64,000 nucleotides of DNA, taken from contig JARBUN010000003.1 of assembly GCA_029239635.1 (NCBI GenBank), positions 54,535 through 118,534 of the forward strand, read 5' to 3'. This document shows, piece after piece, positions 17,691-27,201 of the stretch (within the stretch, counting starts at the first letter, position 1; each line of letters begins with the position of its first letter). The notes below the pieces were generated by a model. It saw nothing but the letters and a program-made list of their open reading frames with translations. It had not been told where the DNA came from and ran no database searches. Made by a program: the position numbers and the translations under genes. This stretch comes from Microbacterium sp. GTDB taxonomy: Bacteria > Actinomycetota > Actinomycetes > Actinomycetales > Microbacteriaceae.

Positions 17691-20101
17691 CAGACATGCG
17701 GCATCCGCTCTCGACCTACCGCCTGCAGATCCGCGAATCGTTCACCCTCGACGACGCCGCCGAGGTGACCGACTACCTCGGTCGCCTCGGCGTCTCGTGG
17801 GCGTACCTCTCGCCGCTGCTCGAAGCCACATCCGGCTCCGACCACGGGTACGACGTCGTCGACGTCACGCGCGTGGACCCCGCCCGCGGCGGCGCCGAGG
17901 GACTCGCTCGTTTCGTCGAGGCTGCGCGGGACCAGGAACTCGGCGTCCTCATCGACATCGTCCCCAACCACATGGGCGTCTCCGATCCGCGCGCGAACGC
18001 GTGGTGGTGGGACGTGCTGCGACAGGGACGTGCCTCGGGGCACGCGACGGCCTTCGACATCGACTGGGAGTTCGGCGGCGGGAAGGTGCGCGTGCCGGTG
18101 CTGGGTGCGGACCTCGCGGACGTGATCGACGAGATCTCGTACGACCCGACGCCCGCGGACGATGCCCCCGACGGGGTCGTGCGCTACTACGACCACGCGT
18201 TCCCGGTCGCACCGGGGACGGGGACGGATGCCGCGGCCTCGGGCTCGCGCGCCGCGATCGAGCAGCTGCTCGACGCGCAGAACTTCGAGCTCCGCTTTTG
18301 GCAGGACGAGGCGGCCGACCTCAACTACCGCCGCTTCTTCGCCGTGACCACCCTCGCGGGTGTGCGGGTCGAGCTGCCCGAGGTGTTCGACGCCACACAC
18401 GCCGAGATCCTGCGCTGGGTGCGCGAGGGCCTCGCCGACGGTCTGCGGGTCGACCACCCGGACGGGCTCGTCGACCCGGGCGGCTACCTCGACCAGCTCG
18501 CGGTCGCGCTCGAGGAGGCGGGCGAGGGAGAGGTCGGCTACGTGCTGGGGGAGAAGATCCTCGAGCACGGCGAGGCGCTGCCGTCGTGGTGGAAGACCGC
18601 CGGAACGACGGGCTACGACGCTCTCGCCGAGATCGACCGCGTGCTGACCGACCCGGCGGGGGAGGCGGCGCTGGACGCCCTCGACGCGCGGCTGCGCGCC
18701 GACAGCGGCCTCGCGCCGCTCACCGGCTGGCACGATCTCATCCACGACACCAAGCGCAAGATCGCCGACTCCATCCAGGTGTCGGAGATCCGTCGACTCG
18801 TCCGCGGCCTTCCGACGCCGCTCCGTGAGGAGTTCGAGGTCGACGTGCTGCAGGACGCGCTCGCCGAGATCCTGGCCTGCTTCCCGGTCTACCGCTCGTA
18901 CCTCCCCGCCGGCCGCGCGCACCTCGACGCCGCCGCGGGCGAGGCCGAGGTGCGCCGCCCCGAGCTCGGCGACGTCATCGAGAAGCTCGTGCCGGTGCTC
19001 GCCGACACGAGCCTCGAGGTCGCGTGGCGCTTCCAGCAGACGACCGGCCCCGTCATGGCCAAGGGCGTCGAGGACACGGCGTTCTATCGCTACACGCGGC
19101 TGGGCTCGCTCACCGAGGTGGGCGGCGACCCGGGGGAGTTCTCCCTCGACGTGGCCGGCTTCCACATCGCGCAGGCTCTCCGCCACGCGTCGTGGCCCAC
19201 CGCCATGACGACGCTGTCGACGCACGACACCAAGCGCGGCGAGGACACGCGCGCCCGCATCGCCGTGCTCGCCGAGATCCCGGAGCGCTGGGCCGAGGTG
19301 CTGGAGGAGTTCCGCGGCATCGCCTCGACCGGGCACGGTCCCTTCGACGCCCTGCTGTGGCAGGCGATCGTCGGGGCGTGGCCGGAGTCGGCATCCACTC
19401 CCGAGGGACTGGAGGTCTACCGCGAGCGCCTGCACGCGTACGCCGAGAAGGCGGCGCGCGAGGCGAGCGAGGCCACCGGCTGGTGGGAGCAGGACGAGGC
19501 CTTCGAGGAGCGCATGCACGCGCTCGTCGACGCGGCCACCGGTCCCGCCGCCGAGCGGGTGCGCGCCTTCGTCGACGAGATCTCGCCCGCGGGCTGGTCG
19601 AACGGTCTGTCGGCCAAGCTGCTGCAGATCATGGGCTCCGGCGTTCCCGACGTCTACCAGGGCTCGGAGCTGTGGGAGCAGTCGCTCGTCGACCCGGACA
19701 ACCGTCGCGCGGTCGACTTCGCCGAGCGTCGACGCCTCCTGGATGCGCTCGACGCGCCCGGAGCCTCCTTCCCGCCGGTGGATGCCACGGGTGCGGCCAA
19801 GCTGCTCGTGACCTCGCGCGCACTGCGGCTGCGCCGCGACCACCCGCTCGAGGTCTACCGTCCGCTGGAGGCCGCGGGAGTGGCATCCGACCACGTGGTC
19901 GCGTTCGACCGCGGCGGCGTGTTCGCCGTGGCGACGCGTCTGCCCCACGGGCTGGAAGCCGCGGGAGGGTGGCGCGACACGGTCGTGCTGCTGCCGGACA
20001 CCCCGGTCGTCGACGTGCTGACCGGTCGGAGCTTCGCCGGTGGCCCCGTGCCGCTGGCGGACCTGCTGGCCTTCTATCCGGTGGCCCTCCTGATCTTCTG
20101 A
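17687..20101 (+). CDS. treY: Maltooligosyl trehalose synthase TreY
   Basis: An 804-aa GH13 enzyme that converts the reducing-end alpha-1,4 bond of maltooligosaccharides to the alpha,alpha-1,1 bond of trehalose. Diagnostic segments: STYRLQIRESFTLDDAAEV at the start, DIVPNHMG, GLRVDHPDGLVDPGGYL (nucleophile Asp), YVLGEKILEHGE (acid Glu) and TGPVMAKGVEDTAFYRYTR, which is TreY-specific. GTG 17687 overlaps the glgX stop (GTGA) and would couple translation; ATG 17696 is the alternative. The track start at 16667 is wrong. TreY acts between GlgX and TreZ. Confidence 0.93.
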
Positions 20102-20161
20102 TCCCGCGAGGCGGCACCGCCTCGTCTCGACCGTGATCCTCCCCACGCGAAGGAAAGAACC

Positions 20162-21913
20162 ATGAGCATCGACGTCTGGGCACCCAAGGCAGAGCGGGTG
20201 CGGCTGCGCCGGCTGGACGACAGCGGCGACACCGTCGTGGAAGACATCGAGATGACGTCGGCGTCGGACGGCTGGTGGACGGCTCCCATCGACCTCGCCG
20301 ACGGCGAGCGGTACGGCTTCGTCCTCGGCGACGGCGACGACCTCCGCCCCGACCCGCGCTCGCGGCGCCAGCCCGGCGGCGTGCACGAGGCATCGGCGTG
20401 GTTCGACCCGTCGGTCTACACCTGGAACGACTCCGCCTGGACGGGCAAGCAGCTCGCGGGCGGGCTGATCTACGAGCTGCACCTGGGCACCTTCACCCCC
20501 GAGGGGACCCTGGATGCCGCCATCGGCCGCCTCGAGCACCTCGTCGACCTCGGCGTGACCCACGTCGAATTGCTGCCGGTCAACGGCTTCAACGGCACCT
20601 GGAACTGGGGATACGACGGGGTGCTCTGGTACACCGTGCACGAGGCGTACGGCGGGCCCGAGGCCTACCAGCGCTTCGTCGACGCGGCGCACGCCGCGGG
20701 TCTCGCCGTGATCCAGGACGTCGTCTACAACCACCTCGGACCCTCGGGCAACTACCTGCCCCTCTTCGGCGAGTACCTCCGCGAGGGCAGCCGGAACACG
20801 TGGGGCGACTCGGTCAACCTCGACGAGGATGCCGTGCGCGCCTACATCGTCGAGAACGCCCTGATGTGGATGAGCGACTACCACGTCGACGGTCTGCGCC
20901 TCGATGCCGTGCACGCGCTGCTCGACCACCGCGACCCGCACCTGCTGCAGGAGATCGCGGAGCGCACCGACGCCCTGTCGGCGCACCGCGGCATCCCGCT
21001 CACGACCATCGCCGAGAGCGACATGAACGACCCGAAGCTCATCCTCCCCCGCGAGGCCGGCGGCTACGGGCTCACCGCGCAGTGGTCGGACGACTGGCAC
21101 CACACCGCCCACGTGGCCCTGACCGGGGAGACGATCGGGTACTACGAGGACTTCGCCGACCTCGACGCGTTCCGCAAGGTGAGCGAGGGCGGCTTCTTCC
21201 ACGACGGCACGTACTCGTCGTTCCGCGAGGAGAAGCACGGCAAGCCGATTCCGCAGGACGTGCCGAACTGGCGCCTGGTGACCTTCGCGCAGGACCACGA
21301 CCAGATCGGCAACCGCGCCGCCGGTGACCGCCTGTCGCAGACGCTCGGCTACGACCGCCTCGCCGCGGCCGCCGTGCTCACGCTCACCGCTCCCGGCACG
21401 CCGATGCTGTTCATGGGCGAGGAGTGGGGCGCCACCACGCCCTGGCAGTTCTTCACCTCGCACCCCGAGCCCGAGCTGGGCAAGGCCACCGCCGAGGGGC
21501 GCATCGCCGAGTTCGCGAAGATGGGCTGGGACGAGTCGACCGTCCCCGACCCGCAGGACCCCTCGACCTTCGAGAACTCGAAGCTCGACTGGGACGAGGT
21601 CGGCGAGGGAGACCACGCGCAGCTGCTCGGCCTGTACCGCGAGCTCGCCAAGCTCCGCCGCGACCGGCCCGAGCTCACCGACCCCTCCCGGGCGGGCCTC
21701 TCCGCCGCGGCGCGCGAGGCGACCGGCGGGCGCGTGTACGAACTGCGTCGCGGCGACCTCGTGGTCGTCGTGAACCTCTCGGATGCCGAGGCCTCGGCAT
21801 CCGTCGTCTCCGGTGCCCGGGTGCTGTTGGCGACGGTCGAGGGCGTCGTCCTCGACGGCTCGGACCTCACCGTTCCGGCGGGCGGCAGCGCGATGGCGGC
21901 TCCCGCCCTCTGA
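20162..21913 (+). CDS. treZ: Maltooligosyl trehalose trehalohydrolase TreZ
   Basis: A 583-aa GH13 enzyme that releases trehalose from maltooligosyl trehalose. N-terminal CBM48-like domain, then [47 protein letters not shown] (nucleophile), [13 protein letters not shown] (acid) and [15 protein letters not shown]. Residues 365-375 ([10 protein letters not shown]) are typical. A ribosome site (GAAGGAAAG) precedes the ATG. It is the third gene of the trehalose operon and is followed by a strong hairpin. Trehalose here would serve as osmolyte, thermoprotectant or cell-envelope precursor. Confidence 0.94.
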   Translation: MSIDVWAPKAERVRLRRLDDSGDTVVEDIEMTSASDGWWTAPIDLADGERYGFVLGDGDDLRPDPRSRRQPGGVHEASAWFDPSVYTWNDSAWTGKQLAGGLIYELHLGTFTPEGTLDAAIGRLEHLVDLGVTHVELLPVNGFNGTWNWGYDGVLWYTVHEAYGGPEAYQRFVDAAHAAGLAVIQDVVYNHLGPSGNYLPLFGEYLREGSRNTWGDSVNLDEDAVRAYIVENALMWMSDYHVDGLRLDAVHALLDHRDPHLLQEIAERTDALSAHRGIPLTTIAESDMNDPKLILPREAGGYGLTAQWSDDWHHTAHVALTGETIGYYEDFADLDAFRKVSEGGFFHDGTYSSFREEKHGKPIPQDVPNWRLVTFAQDHDQIGNRAAGDRLSQTLGYDRLAAAAVLTLTAPGTPMLFMGEEWGATTPWQFFTSHPEPELGKATAEGRIAEFAKMGWDESTVPDPQDPSTFENSKLDWDEVGEGDHAQLLGLYRELAKLRRDRPELTDPSRAGLSAAAREATGGRVYELRRGDLVVVVNLSDAEASASVVSGARVLLATVEGVVLDGSDLTVPAGGSAMAAPAL

Positions 21914-21921
21914 CGCCACGA

Positions 21922-21959
21922 CGACGCCCCGCCGGACCTCGAGGTCGGGCGGGGCGTCG
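21922..21959 (+). terminator. Terminator of the trehalose operon
   Basis: A near-complete palindrome: CGACGCCCCGCC and GGCGGGGCGTCG arms (12 bp) enclose a second palindrome GACCTCGAGGTC. It starts 9 nt after the treZ stop and lies before the convergent TspO-like gene, so it may act in both directions. Confidence 0.75.
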
Positions 21960-21983
21960 CCGTGTACGCGGGATGCCGCGAGG

Positions 21984-22814
21984 TCAGTCGACCGTCGGTC
22001 GCATCAGGCGCAGCACGCGGATGATCGCCGGCGGCAGCAGGACGAAGACGGCGACGATGAGTGCCATCACGCCGATGCCGGTGCTCCGCGGCTCGCCGCC
22101 GAAGCGCTCGACCGCGAGCCAGCTCAGGCCCCAGGCGAGGGCCAGGGCGGGCGTGATCCGCCACGAGCTCCGCCACGCGATCGCCAGACCGATGAGGCCC
22201 ACGACGACGAGGACCCCGATGCCGATGGCATCCGCCGCTTTCTCCCACGACGACGGGGCGATGGTGGTGAGCCACGCGGCCGTGTTGGCGACCGTGGCGA
22301 GGGTCACCCAGCCGAGGTGCAGGCCCGTGACGCCGTCGATCAGGATCGAGTCGACCGCGCCCCCATGCGGTTCGCGGGTGGTGACCGCGACGTGGAACGT
22401 CCAGCCGAGCGCGGCGAGGAGCAGCACGATGACGACGACGGTGAGGAAGAGGGTGCCGAAGCGCGCGGCGACGAGCCAGACACCGTTCAGGGTCATCGTC
22501 AGGGCGATGAGCCAGCCGAGTGCGCGTTGGCGCGGGTTGGTGCGCTGGCGGGGGAGGGCCTGCCAGATCGCGTAGGCGATGAGGCCGAGGTAGATCACGG
22601 ACCAGATCGAGAACGCGGGGCCGGCCGGGGCGAGGTACGACCCGTCGGTGTTGAGGGCGCCGCCCTGCTGATCCTCGACGGCGGTGTTGCCGAAGGCCCC
22701 GGCGCCGATGACGGCCGCGATGAGCATGAACGACACCGCGGAGAGGACGACGATCTGACGTGCGAGGTCGTTCCCTCGCCACGGGGCTGCTGCGTTTTCG
22801 GCTGGAGCGTTCAT
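21984..22814 (-). CDS. TspO/MBR-type tryptophan-rich sensory membrane protein
   Basis: A 276-aa membrane protein with about eight hydrophobic segments. The stretch SYLAPAGPAFSIWSVIYLGL resembles the PGP..FSIWS.IY motif of the long actinobacterial tryptophan-rich sensory proteins related to TspO. Tryptophans recur near the membrane borders (WQALP, WLIAL, WLTTIAPSSWE, WGLSWL). TspO proteins bind tetrapyrroles or sterols; the role of this long form is unproved. Start ATG 22814, with TAGGCT 7 nt upstream; the track start at 22871 adds 19 unlikely residues. Confidence 0.7.
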   Translation of the reverse strand: MNAPAENAAAPWRGNDLARQIVVLSAVSFMLIAAVIGAGAFGNTAVEDQQGGALNTDGSYLAPAGPAFSIWSVIYLGLIAYAIWQALPRQRTNPRQRALGWLIALTMTLNGVWLVAARFGTLFLTVVVIVLLLAALGWTFHVAVTTREPHGGAVDSILIDGVTGLHLGWVTLATVANTAAWLTTIAPSSWEKAADAIGIGVLVVVGLIGLAIAWRSSWRITPALALAWGLSWLAVERFGGEPRSTGIGVMALIVAVFVLLPPAIIRVLRLMRPTVD

Positions 22815-22821
22815 GGGAGAA

Positions 22822-22827
22822 AGCCTA
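22822..22827 (-). promoter_or_regulatory. Leaderless -10 element of the TspO-like gene
   Basis: On the minus strand TAGGCT is followed by 7 nt and the ATG at 22814. Confidence 0.6.
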
Positions 22828-22896
22828 GATAAGCTAGCGAGATCGGGATCACGGGCTTGACATCGCGGCATCCCGTCTCGCGGGTCGGTGTCGACG

Positions 22897-23628
22897 TCAG
22901 GCGGCGGCGACGGCGCGCGCGGCGAAGGAGCGCAACAGGAGGGTGGGCTGCTCGACCGAGACCGTGCGCACGTGGGCCGAGACCTGGTCGAAGGCCTCCG
23001 CGTCGAAGTACCCCGCGTCGCGGTAGACCTCCATGCGGGCGACGAAGGCGTCGGCGGTGGGCTCCGGGTGGAACTGCGTCGCCCACAGGCCGGTTCCGGC
23101 GCGGTAGGCCTGAACGGGGCACGCGTCGTTCTCGGCGAGCAGCGTCGCCGTCGGCGGCACGCTCGCGGTGCCCTCCTTGTGCGCGGTCAGCGCCTCGAAA
23201 CGCGGGCTCAGGATGCCGAAGAGTTCGTCGGCGCGACCCGCCTCCGTCAGCGAGATGTCGGCGGGGCCGGTGTCCTCCGGGTGCAGGAGGGTCACCTCGC
23301 CGCCCAGCAGACGCGTGACCACGCCGATGCCGAAGCAGGTGAAGAGCGCGCGCGTGCGGCCCTCGATCGCGGTCGCGGCGAGACGCTCGAGGTCGCTCTC
23401 GAGGCGCCGCTGTTCCTCGGTCTTGTCGGGATCGGTGACGTTGAAGGGGCTGCCGCCCACGACGACGGCCGTGTACCGGTCGAGGTCCGCGGGCAGGGGC
23501 TCGCGCACGAGGTCGTGGTGGACCAGATCGTCGTCGCGCACGCCGAGGCCGTCGCGGAACGACGCCCACTCGGCCACGGCCGCCTCGCGCTGCGGGCGGG
23601 CGCAGACGTAGAGCAGGCGACCGGTCAT
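22897..23628 (-). CDS. Class I glutamine amidotransferase-like protein
   Basis: A 243-aa stand-alone amidotransferase domain of the GuaA/GATase1 type. It has VVVGGSPFNVTDPDK (like the GGP..V. loop), FTCFGIGVVTRLLGGEV with the probable nucleophile Cys, and TQFHPEPTADAF with the catalytic His and Glu. No synthetase domain or partner gene adjoins, so the ammonia acceptor, if any, is unknown; such proteins are often labelled GMP-synthase-like or gamma-glutamyl hydrolase-like. It starts at ATG 23628 with TAGAAT 6 nt upstream. The overlapping minus-strand ORF 22811-23755 is a shadow. Confidence 0.85.
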   Translation of the reverse strand: MTGRLLYVCARPQREAAVAEWASFRDGLGVRDDDLVHHDLVREPLPADLDRYTAVVVGGSPFNVTDPDKTEEQRRLESDLERLAATAIEGRTRALFTCFGIGVVTRLLGGEVTLLHPEDTGPADISLTEAGRADELFGILSPRFEALTAHKEGTASVPPTATLLAENDACPVQAYRAGTGLWATQFHPEPTADAFVARMEVYRDAGYFDAEAFDQVSAHVRTVSVEQPTLLLRSFAARAVAAA

Positions 23629-23634
23629 CCAGGG

Positions 23635-23640
23635 ATTCTA
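23635..23640 (-). promoter_or_regulatory. Leaderless -10 element of the amidotransferase gene
   Basis: On the minus strand TAGAAT, a near-consensus -10, is followed by 6 nt and the ATG at 23628. Confidence 0.6.
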
Positions 23641-23702
23641 TGCGGAGGGGGCTGCGGCGAGGTCCTTTCGCGACGCATGACGACGCACGGGCACTTCGGG
23701 TG

Positions 23703-25781
23703 TCAGGGGCGTGGACCGCGCCGTCCTGCCCCGCGCGCGATGCCCGCGCCGACACGAGACCGTCTGACCGCGACGAGGAGGGCCCCCGCGAGGAGCACCG
23801 CGGCGCCTCCGACGGCGAGGCCCGGACTCCACGGCATCCCGGACTCCGCGAGGCGGGCGGGTGGGGTGGTCGACGCGGAGGGGGCGGGTGTCGGCTCGAC
23901 GTCGGCCAGAGTGAAGCTCGGCGTCGTGGTGATCGGGACCGGCCAGCGGGCGTCCGCGAGATAGGTGGACAGGAAGGGGGCCGGCTGGCCCTCGGTGGGC
24001 ACGTCGCCGGTCGTCGCCTGCAGCGGGAGGGTCACCTCGCCGCTTTCGATCGTGACCGTCTGTTCGCTCGGGGACGGCCGCCAGGCGAGGGAGTCGGTCG
24101 TTCCCACCGTGACGAGGAGCGCGTGACCGGGCTCGAGCGTCCAGTCGACGTTGCGCAGGTGCATGCGCGTGGTGCCCGAGAGGTCCAGCGGGGCTGCTTC
24201 CTCGACGATCAGCGTTGGAACGCCTCCGGGCTCGACGTCCCAGAGCCGCGCATGGACGATACCGGTCCCCACCGTGCGCAGGCTCAGGGACGCCCGCCCG
24301 CTGAGCCGCGTGGGCTCGTCCACCGGGGTCGAGAGCGTCTGGGAGGCCCCGATGCTTTGCGCGTCGCGGGGCGCGGTGCCGAAGAACGAGCCGTCGACCT
24401 CTTCATCGGGCTGCAGAGCGTCGGCGCCGCGTCCGGTGTCGACGTACGAGCCGGGGGCGAGGGGAGCGGTGAGCTCCCGCGTGACGCCGGGCCAGGACGC
24501 CTGCAGGCGCCAACGCCCCTCGTTGTCCTGCAGGGCCCAGGCCGGGTCGTGGGTCGGGGCGCCGAGCAGGTGCGCGTCGAAGAACGCCCGCACCTCATCG
24601 ATCCAGCCGGCGCGGCCCATCTTCAGATGCCCCTCGTCGTCGACGTCGTTGCCGGAGTAGTGGTCCCACGGCCCCGCCCATCCGCTCACCGGTCCTTCGA
24701 TGGCATCCAGGAACTCCGCCATGCCCTCCGGCCGGGTGTTCCTCTCGGTCCATCCCTGAGTGAGGAACAGCGGGACCGTCGACCCCACGGCCCGGCGTGC
24801 GGTGTCGCGGGCACTCCAGAACGACGAGGCGCGGTCGGATGCCAAGGTGTCGGCCAGAATGCCGGCGGCGCACTCGGGGTGGGTCTGCTCGTATGCGGCG
24901 TTGGTCCGGTAGCGCTCGGTGTCCGGCGGGACGACGACACCATCCACGGTGCCGGGATGATCGATCCCGGGGAGGGCCGCGATGTCGTTGTACGCGTCGA
25001 TCGTCGTGCGGTTGTTCTCGGCGGGGATGCCGTTCTCATACAGGTAGTCGTAGAGGTTCCACGACGGCTCCTGCGCGACGATCGCGGCGAGCCCCGCGGG
25101 CCGGTCGGCGAGGCCGAGGAGCCCCGTGGTGGCGTCGTACGACTTCCCGTACATGCCCACGCGACCCGTCGACCACGGAGCGGATGCCGCCCACTCCACG
25201 AACGCGCGCACATCGGCCTGTTCGCCCGGACCGGTGAAGTCGTAGCAGCCGGAGCTCCCGCCGAAGCCGCGCAAGTCGCCGAACACCACGGTGTACCCGG
25301 CGGCGAAGAGACCGCCGTCGTCGATGAACGCGCGGTGGCGCATCGACGGACCGGTGAAGGACTTCTTCTCATCGGCCTGCTGACCGGCGTGCGACAGGTA
25401 CGGCCCGCTGATGAGGATCACGGGAGTGCGCGCCTCCGCCGGCAGTCCGGCCGGTCGGAGCACGTCGGCATGCAGTTCGACGGGGTCGCCGTTGCGGTTC
25501 GCGACGGGCGACGGCAGGTAGTGCTCGGTCCACGCCGCGCCCTCGGGGACCGAGGGGTTCTGCGCGTGCGTGACGCCCTGCGAGACGTCGGGGTCGGTGT
25601 CGGCGGTCGCGTCCGGTGCCGGCGCGGGGGCGGAGCCGGGCGTCGGCGCGGTCGCCTCCGCGGTGTGCGCGGTCGACGTCGAGGCGGGGCCGCTCGCGTC
25701 GGAGGCGACGGCGGGAGAAGCGCCGATCAGGGTGAGCACGACGGCCACGGCCAGAGCCTTCGTCGCTGCATGTCCGTGCAT
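23703..25781 (-). CDS. Secreted CocE/X-Pro dipeptidyl-peptidase-type hydrolase, probably wall-anchored
   Basis: A 692-aa protein. A signal peptide (ALAVAVVLTLIGASPAVAS) is followed by a Ser/Thr/Ala/Pro linker to about residue 75, then the catalytic alpha/beta-hydrolase domain with GMYGKSYDATTG (nucleophile Ser in GKSYD). The usual C-terminal jelly-roll domain of PepX/CocE proteins follows. The extreme C-terminus reads LAESG, a hydrophobic segment (GLAVGGAAVLLAGALLVAV) and RRSR, which looks like a sortase signal or a stop-transfer anchor. It should hydrolyse peptides or esters outside the cell. The start ATG 25781 has GGGGAGACGGA directly upstream; the track's extra 34 residues are rejected. 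Confidence 0.85.
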   Translation of the reverse strand: MHGHAATKALAVAVVLTLIGASPAVASDASGPASTSTAHTAEATAPTPGSAPAPAPDATADTDPDVSQGVTHAQNPSVPEGAAWTEHYLPSPVANRNGDPVELHADVLRPAGLPAEARTPVILISGPYLSHAGQQADEKKSFTGPSMRHRAFIDDGGLFAAGYTVVFGDLRGFGGSSGCYDFTGPGEQADVRAFVEWAASAPWSTGRVGMYGKSYDATTGLLGLADRPAGLAAIVAQEPSWNLYDYLYENGIPAENNRTTIDAYNDIAALPGIDHPGTVDGVVVPPDTERYRTNAAYEQTHPECAAGILADTLASDRASSFWSARDTARRAVGSTVPLFLTQGWTERNTRPEGMAEFLDAIEGPVSGWAGPWDHYSGNDVDDEGHLKMGRAGWIDEVRAFFDAHLLGAPTHDPAWALQDNEGRWRLQASWPGVTRELTAPLAPGSYVDTGRGADALQPDEEVDGSFFGTAPRDAQSIGASQTLSTPVDEPTRLSGRASLSLRTVGTGIVHARLWDVEPGGVPTLIVEEAAPLDLSGTTRMHLRNVDWTLEPGHALLVTVGTTDSLAWRPSPSEQTVTIESGEVTLPLQATTGDVPTEGQPAPFLSTYLADARWPVPITTTPSFTLADVEPTPAPSASTTPPARLAESGMPWSPGLAVGGAAVLLAGALLVAVRRSRVGAGIARGAGRRGPRP

Positions 25782-25905
25782 TCCGTCTCCCCTTCGCGGT
25801 GCGCGCCGATCGCACCCTATCGCGCGGGTCCGACCCGCCTGACGGGGGTCCGCACCTCGGACGCGGGCCGGAGCCCGGGGCACGGTTCAGCGCCGCCGCA
25901 CGGGG

Positions 25906-26628
25906 TCAGCGCGAAGAGCGAGCCGTGCGACCCCGCACGATGCCGACGAACGCCTCGACGTCGGGCGTGGTGCGGTCGCGCAGCCAGGCGAGGGCGACCG
26001 TGGAGACCGGACCGTCGCGCAGCACGCGGTACTCGACGTCGCGGCGCTGGTGGGCGCGCGCCAGCGACATCGGCACGATCACGACGCCGACCCCCGCGGC
26101 GACGGTGGCGATGGCTTCGCCGGTGTCCGCCGGTGGCGCGAACGTCGGGGAGACGGCATCCGGGATCCGTGCGCCGAGCACATCGTCGGCGGGGACGATC
26201 ACGACCTCGCCGGCCAGATCCGCGGTGTCGAGCTCGTCGCCGGCCGTCAGGTGCGAGTCGACCGACATCACGACGACGGGTTGCTCCTCGTAGAGCGGGA
26301 TGAGATGGAGGTCATCGGATGCCGCGACGGGGAGCCGCACGAGTGCGGCGTCGACCTCGTCGAGGTGCGACCGCTGGCCCGCGACGTCGATCTCGCGCAG
26401 CTCGAGTGAGACGTGCGGCAGGCGTTCGCGCCACAGTCCGATCCACTTGCCCGGGGTCGCGCCGGGGACCGCGCCGAGTACGAAGGTGCGCGGCTGCTCC
26501 GGGGGAGCGGGGGTCGGGCGCGGTGCTTTCGCTCTCGCGGGACGCTTCGGCGCCGCGGACCGCGGGGTTCCGCCCGTGCGCGCGCCGCCGCCGGAACCAC
26601 GCCCGCGGGACCCGCTGCCATTCGCCAT
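25906..26628 (-). CDS. LysR-type substrate-binding-domain protein lacking the DNA-binding domain
   Basis: A 240-aa protein. Residues 48-235 match the effector-binding fold of LysR regulators (RTFVLGAVPGATPGKWIGLW, LPHVSLELREID, AALVRLP, VAAGVGVVIVPMSLARAHQ). No N-terminal winged helix is present. Instead residues 1-47 are a disordered, basic Gly/Arg/Pro/Ala tail (SRGRGSGGGARTGG, PKRPARAKAPRP) that might bind nucleic acid. Such HTH-less forms occur in Actinobacteria; their role is unknown. Start ATG 26628 with TAGCCT 6 nt upstream, only 35 bp from the divergent DUF1304 gene. Confidence 0.82.
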   Translation of the reverse strand: MANGSGSRGRGSGGGARTGGTPRSAAPKRPARAKAPRPTPAPPEQPRTFVLGAVPGATPGKWIGLWRERLPHVSLELREIDVAGQRSHLDEVDAALVRLPVAASDDLHLIPLYEEQPVVVMSVDSHLTAGDELDTADLAGEVVIVPADDVLGARIPDAVSPTFAPPADTGEAIATVAAGVGVVIVPMSLARAHQRRDVEYRVLRDGPVSTVALAWLRDRTTPDVEAFVGIVRGRTARSSR

Positions 26629-26634
26629 GGTTCC

Positions 26635-26640
26635 AGGCTA
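26635..26640 (-). promoter_or_regulatory. Leaderless -10 element of the LysR-domain gene
   Basis: On the minus strand TAGCCT is followed by 6 nt and the ATG at 26628. Its -35 region would fall across the promoter and first codons of the divergent DUF1304 gene. Confidence 0.6.
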
Positions 26641-26650
26641 TCCGCGCGAG

Positions 26651-26656
26651 TAACGT
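26651..26656 (+). promoter_or_regulatory. Leaderless -10 element of the DUF1304 gene
   Basis: TAACGT is followed by 7 nt and the ATG at 26664. Only 10 bp separate it from the opposing -10 element. Confidence 0.6.
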
Positions 26657-26663
26657 GGACCGC

Positions 26664-27053
26664 ATGATCGGGACCCTGGCGCTGGTGTTCGCGGGCCTCG
26701 CGGCCCTGCTGCACGTCTACATCTTCGTGCTCGAGAGCGTGCGCTGGTCACAGCCGAAGACGTGGAAGATCTTCGGCATCGCCGACCAGAAGACCGCGGA
26801 TGCCACGAAGCCCATGGCGTACAACCAGGGCTTCTACAACCTGTTCCTGGCGATCGGCGCGATCGTCGGCATCCTGTTCTGGATCGTGAACGGCGTGGGC
26901 GACGTCGCGGGGCGTACCCTGCTGATCTTCTCGCTGGGTTCGATGCTCGCCGCCGCCCTCGTGCTCGTGACGTCGGGCAGCAAGTACCTGCGCCCCGCCG
27001 CCATCCAGGGCACGCTCCCGCTCATCGGCCTGGTGCTGGCGATCCTCGCGTAA
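26664..27053 (+). CDS. DUF1304 family membrane protein
   Basis: A 129-aa protein with four hydrophobic segments (LALVFAGLAALLHVYIFVLE, GFYNLFLAIGAIVGILFWI and two more) and the DUF1304 signature ESVRWSQPKTWKIFG plus AYNQGFYNLFLA. Function unknown; an inner-membrane protein. The track extends it upstream to 26319, but the leaderless TAACGT element fixes ATG 26664. Confidence 0.88.
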   Translation: MIGTLALVFAGLAALLHVYIFVLESVRWSQPKTWKIFGIADQKTADATKPMAYNQGFYNLFLAIGAIVGILFWIVNGVGDVAGRTLLIFSLGSMLAAALVLVTSGSKYLRPAAIQGTLPLIGLVLAILA

Positions 27054-27146
27054 GCGCTGCGGGCTCGTCGCCGGACGTCTCAGCCCGGGCGGACACGGGG
27101 CGGCATCCCGCGGAGACGGGCTCGGCAGGCGGTCCCCGGGAAGACG

Positions 27147-27178
27147 AAAACCCGCACGCTCCGAGGAGTCGTGCGGGT
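27147..27178 (-). terminator. Rho-independent terminator of the hexapeptide-repeat gene
   Basis: On the minus strand the stem ACCCGCACG/CGTGCGGGT (9 bp, 11-nt loop) is followed by TTTTCGTCTTC. This is a classical hairpin plus T-rich tail, placed 24 nt after the gene at 27202. Confidence 0.8.
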
Positions 27179-27201
27179 CGTGAGGCCGTCGAACGGCCGG
27201 G

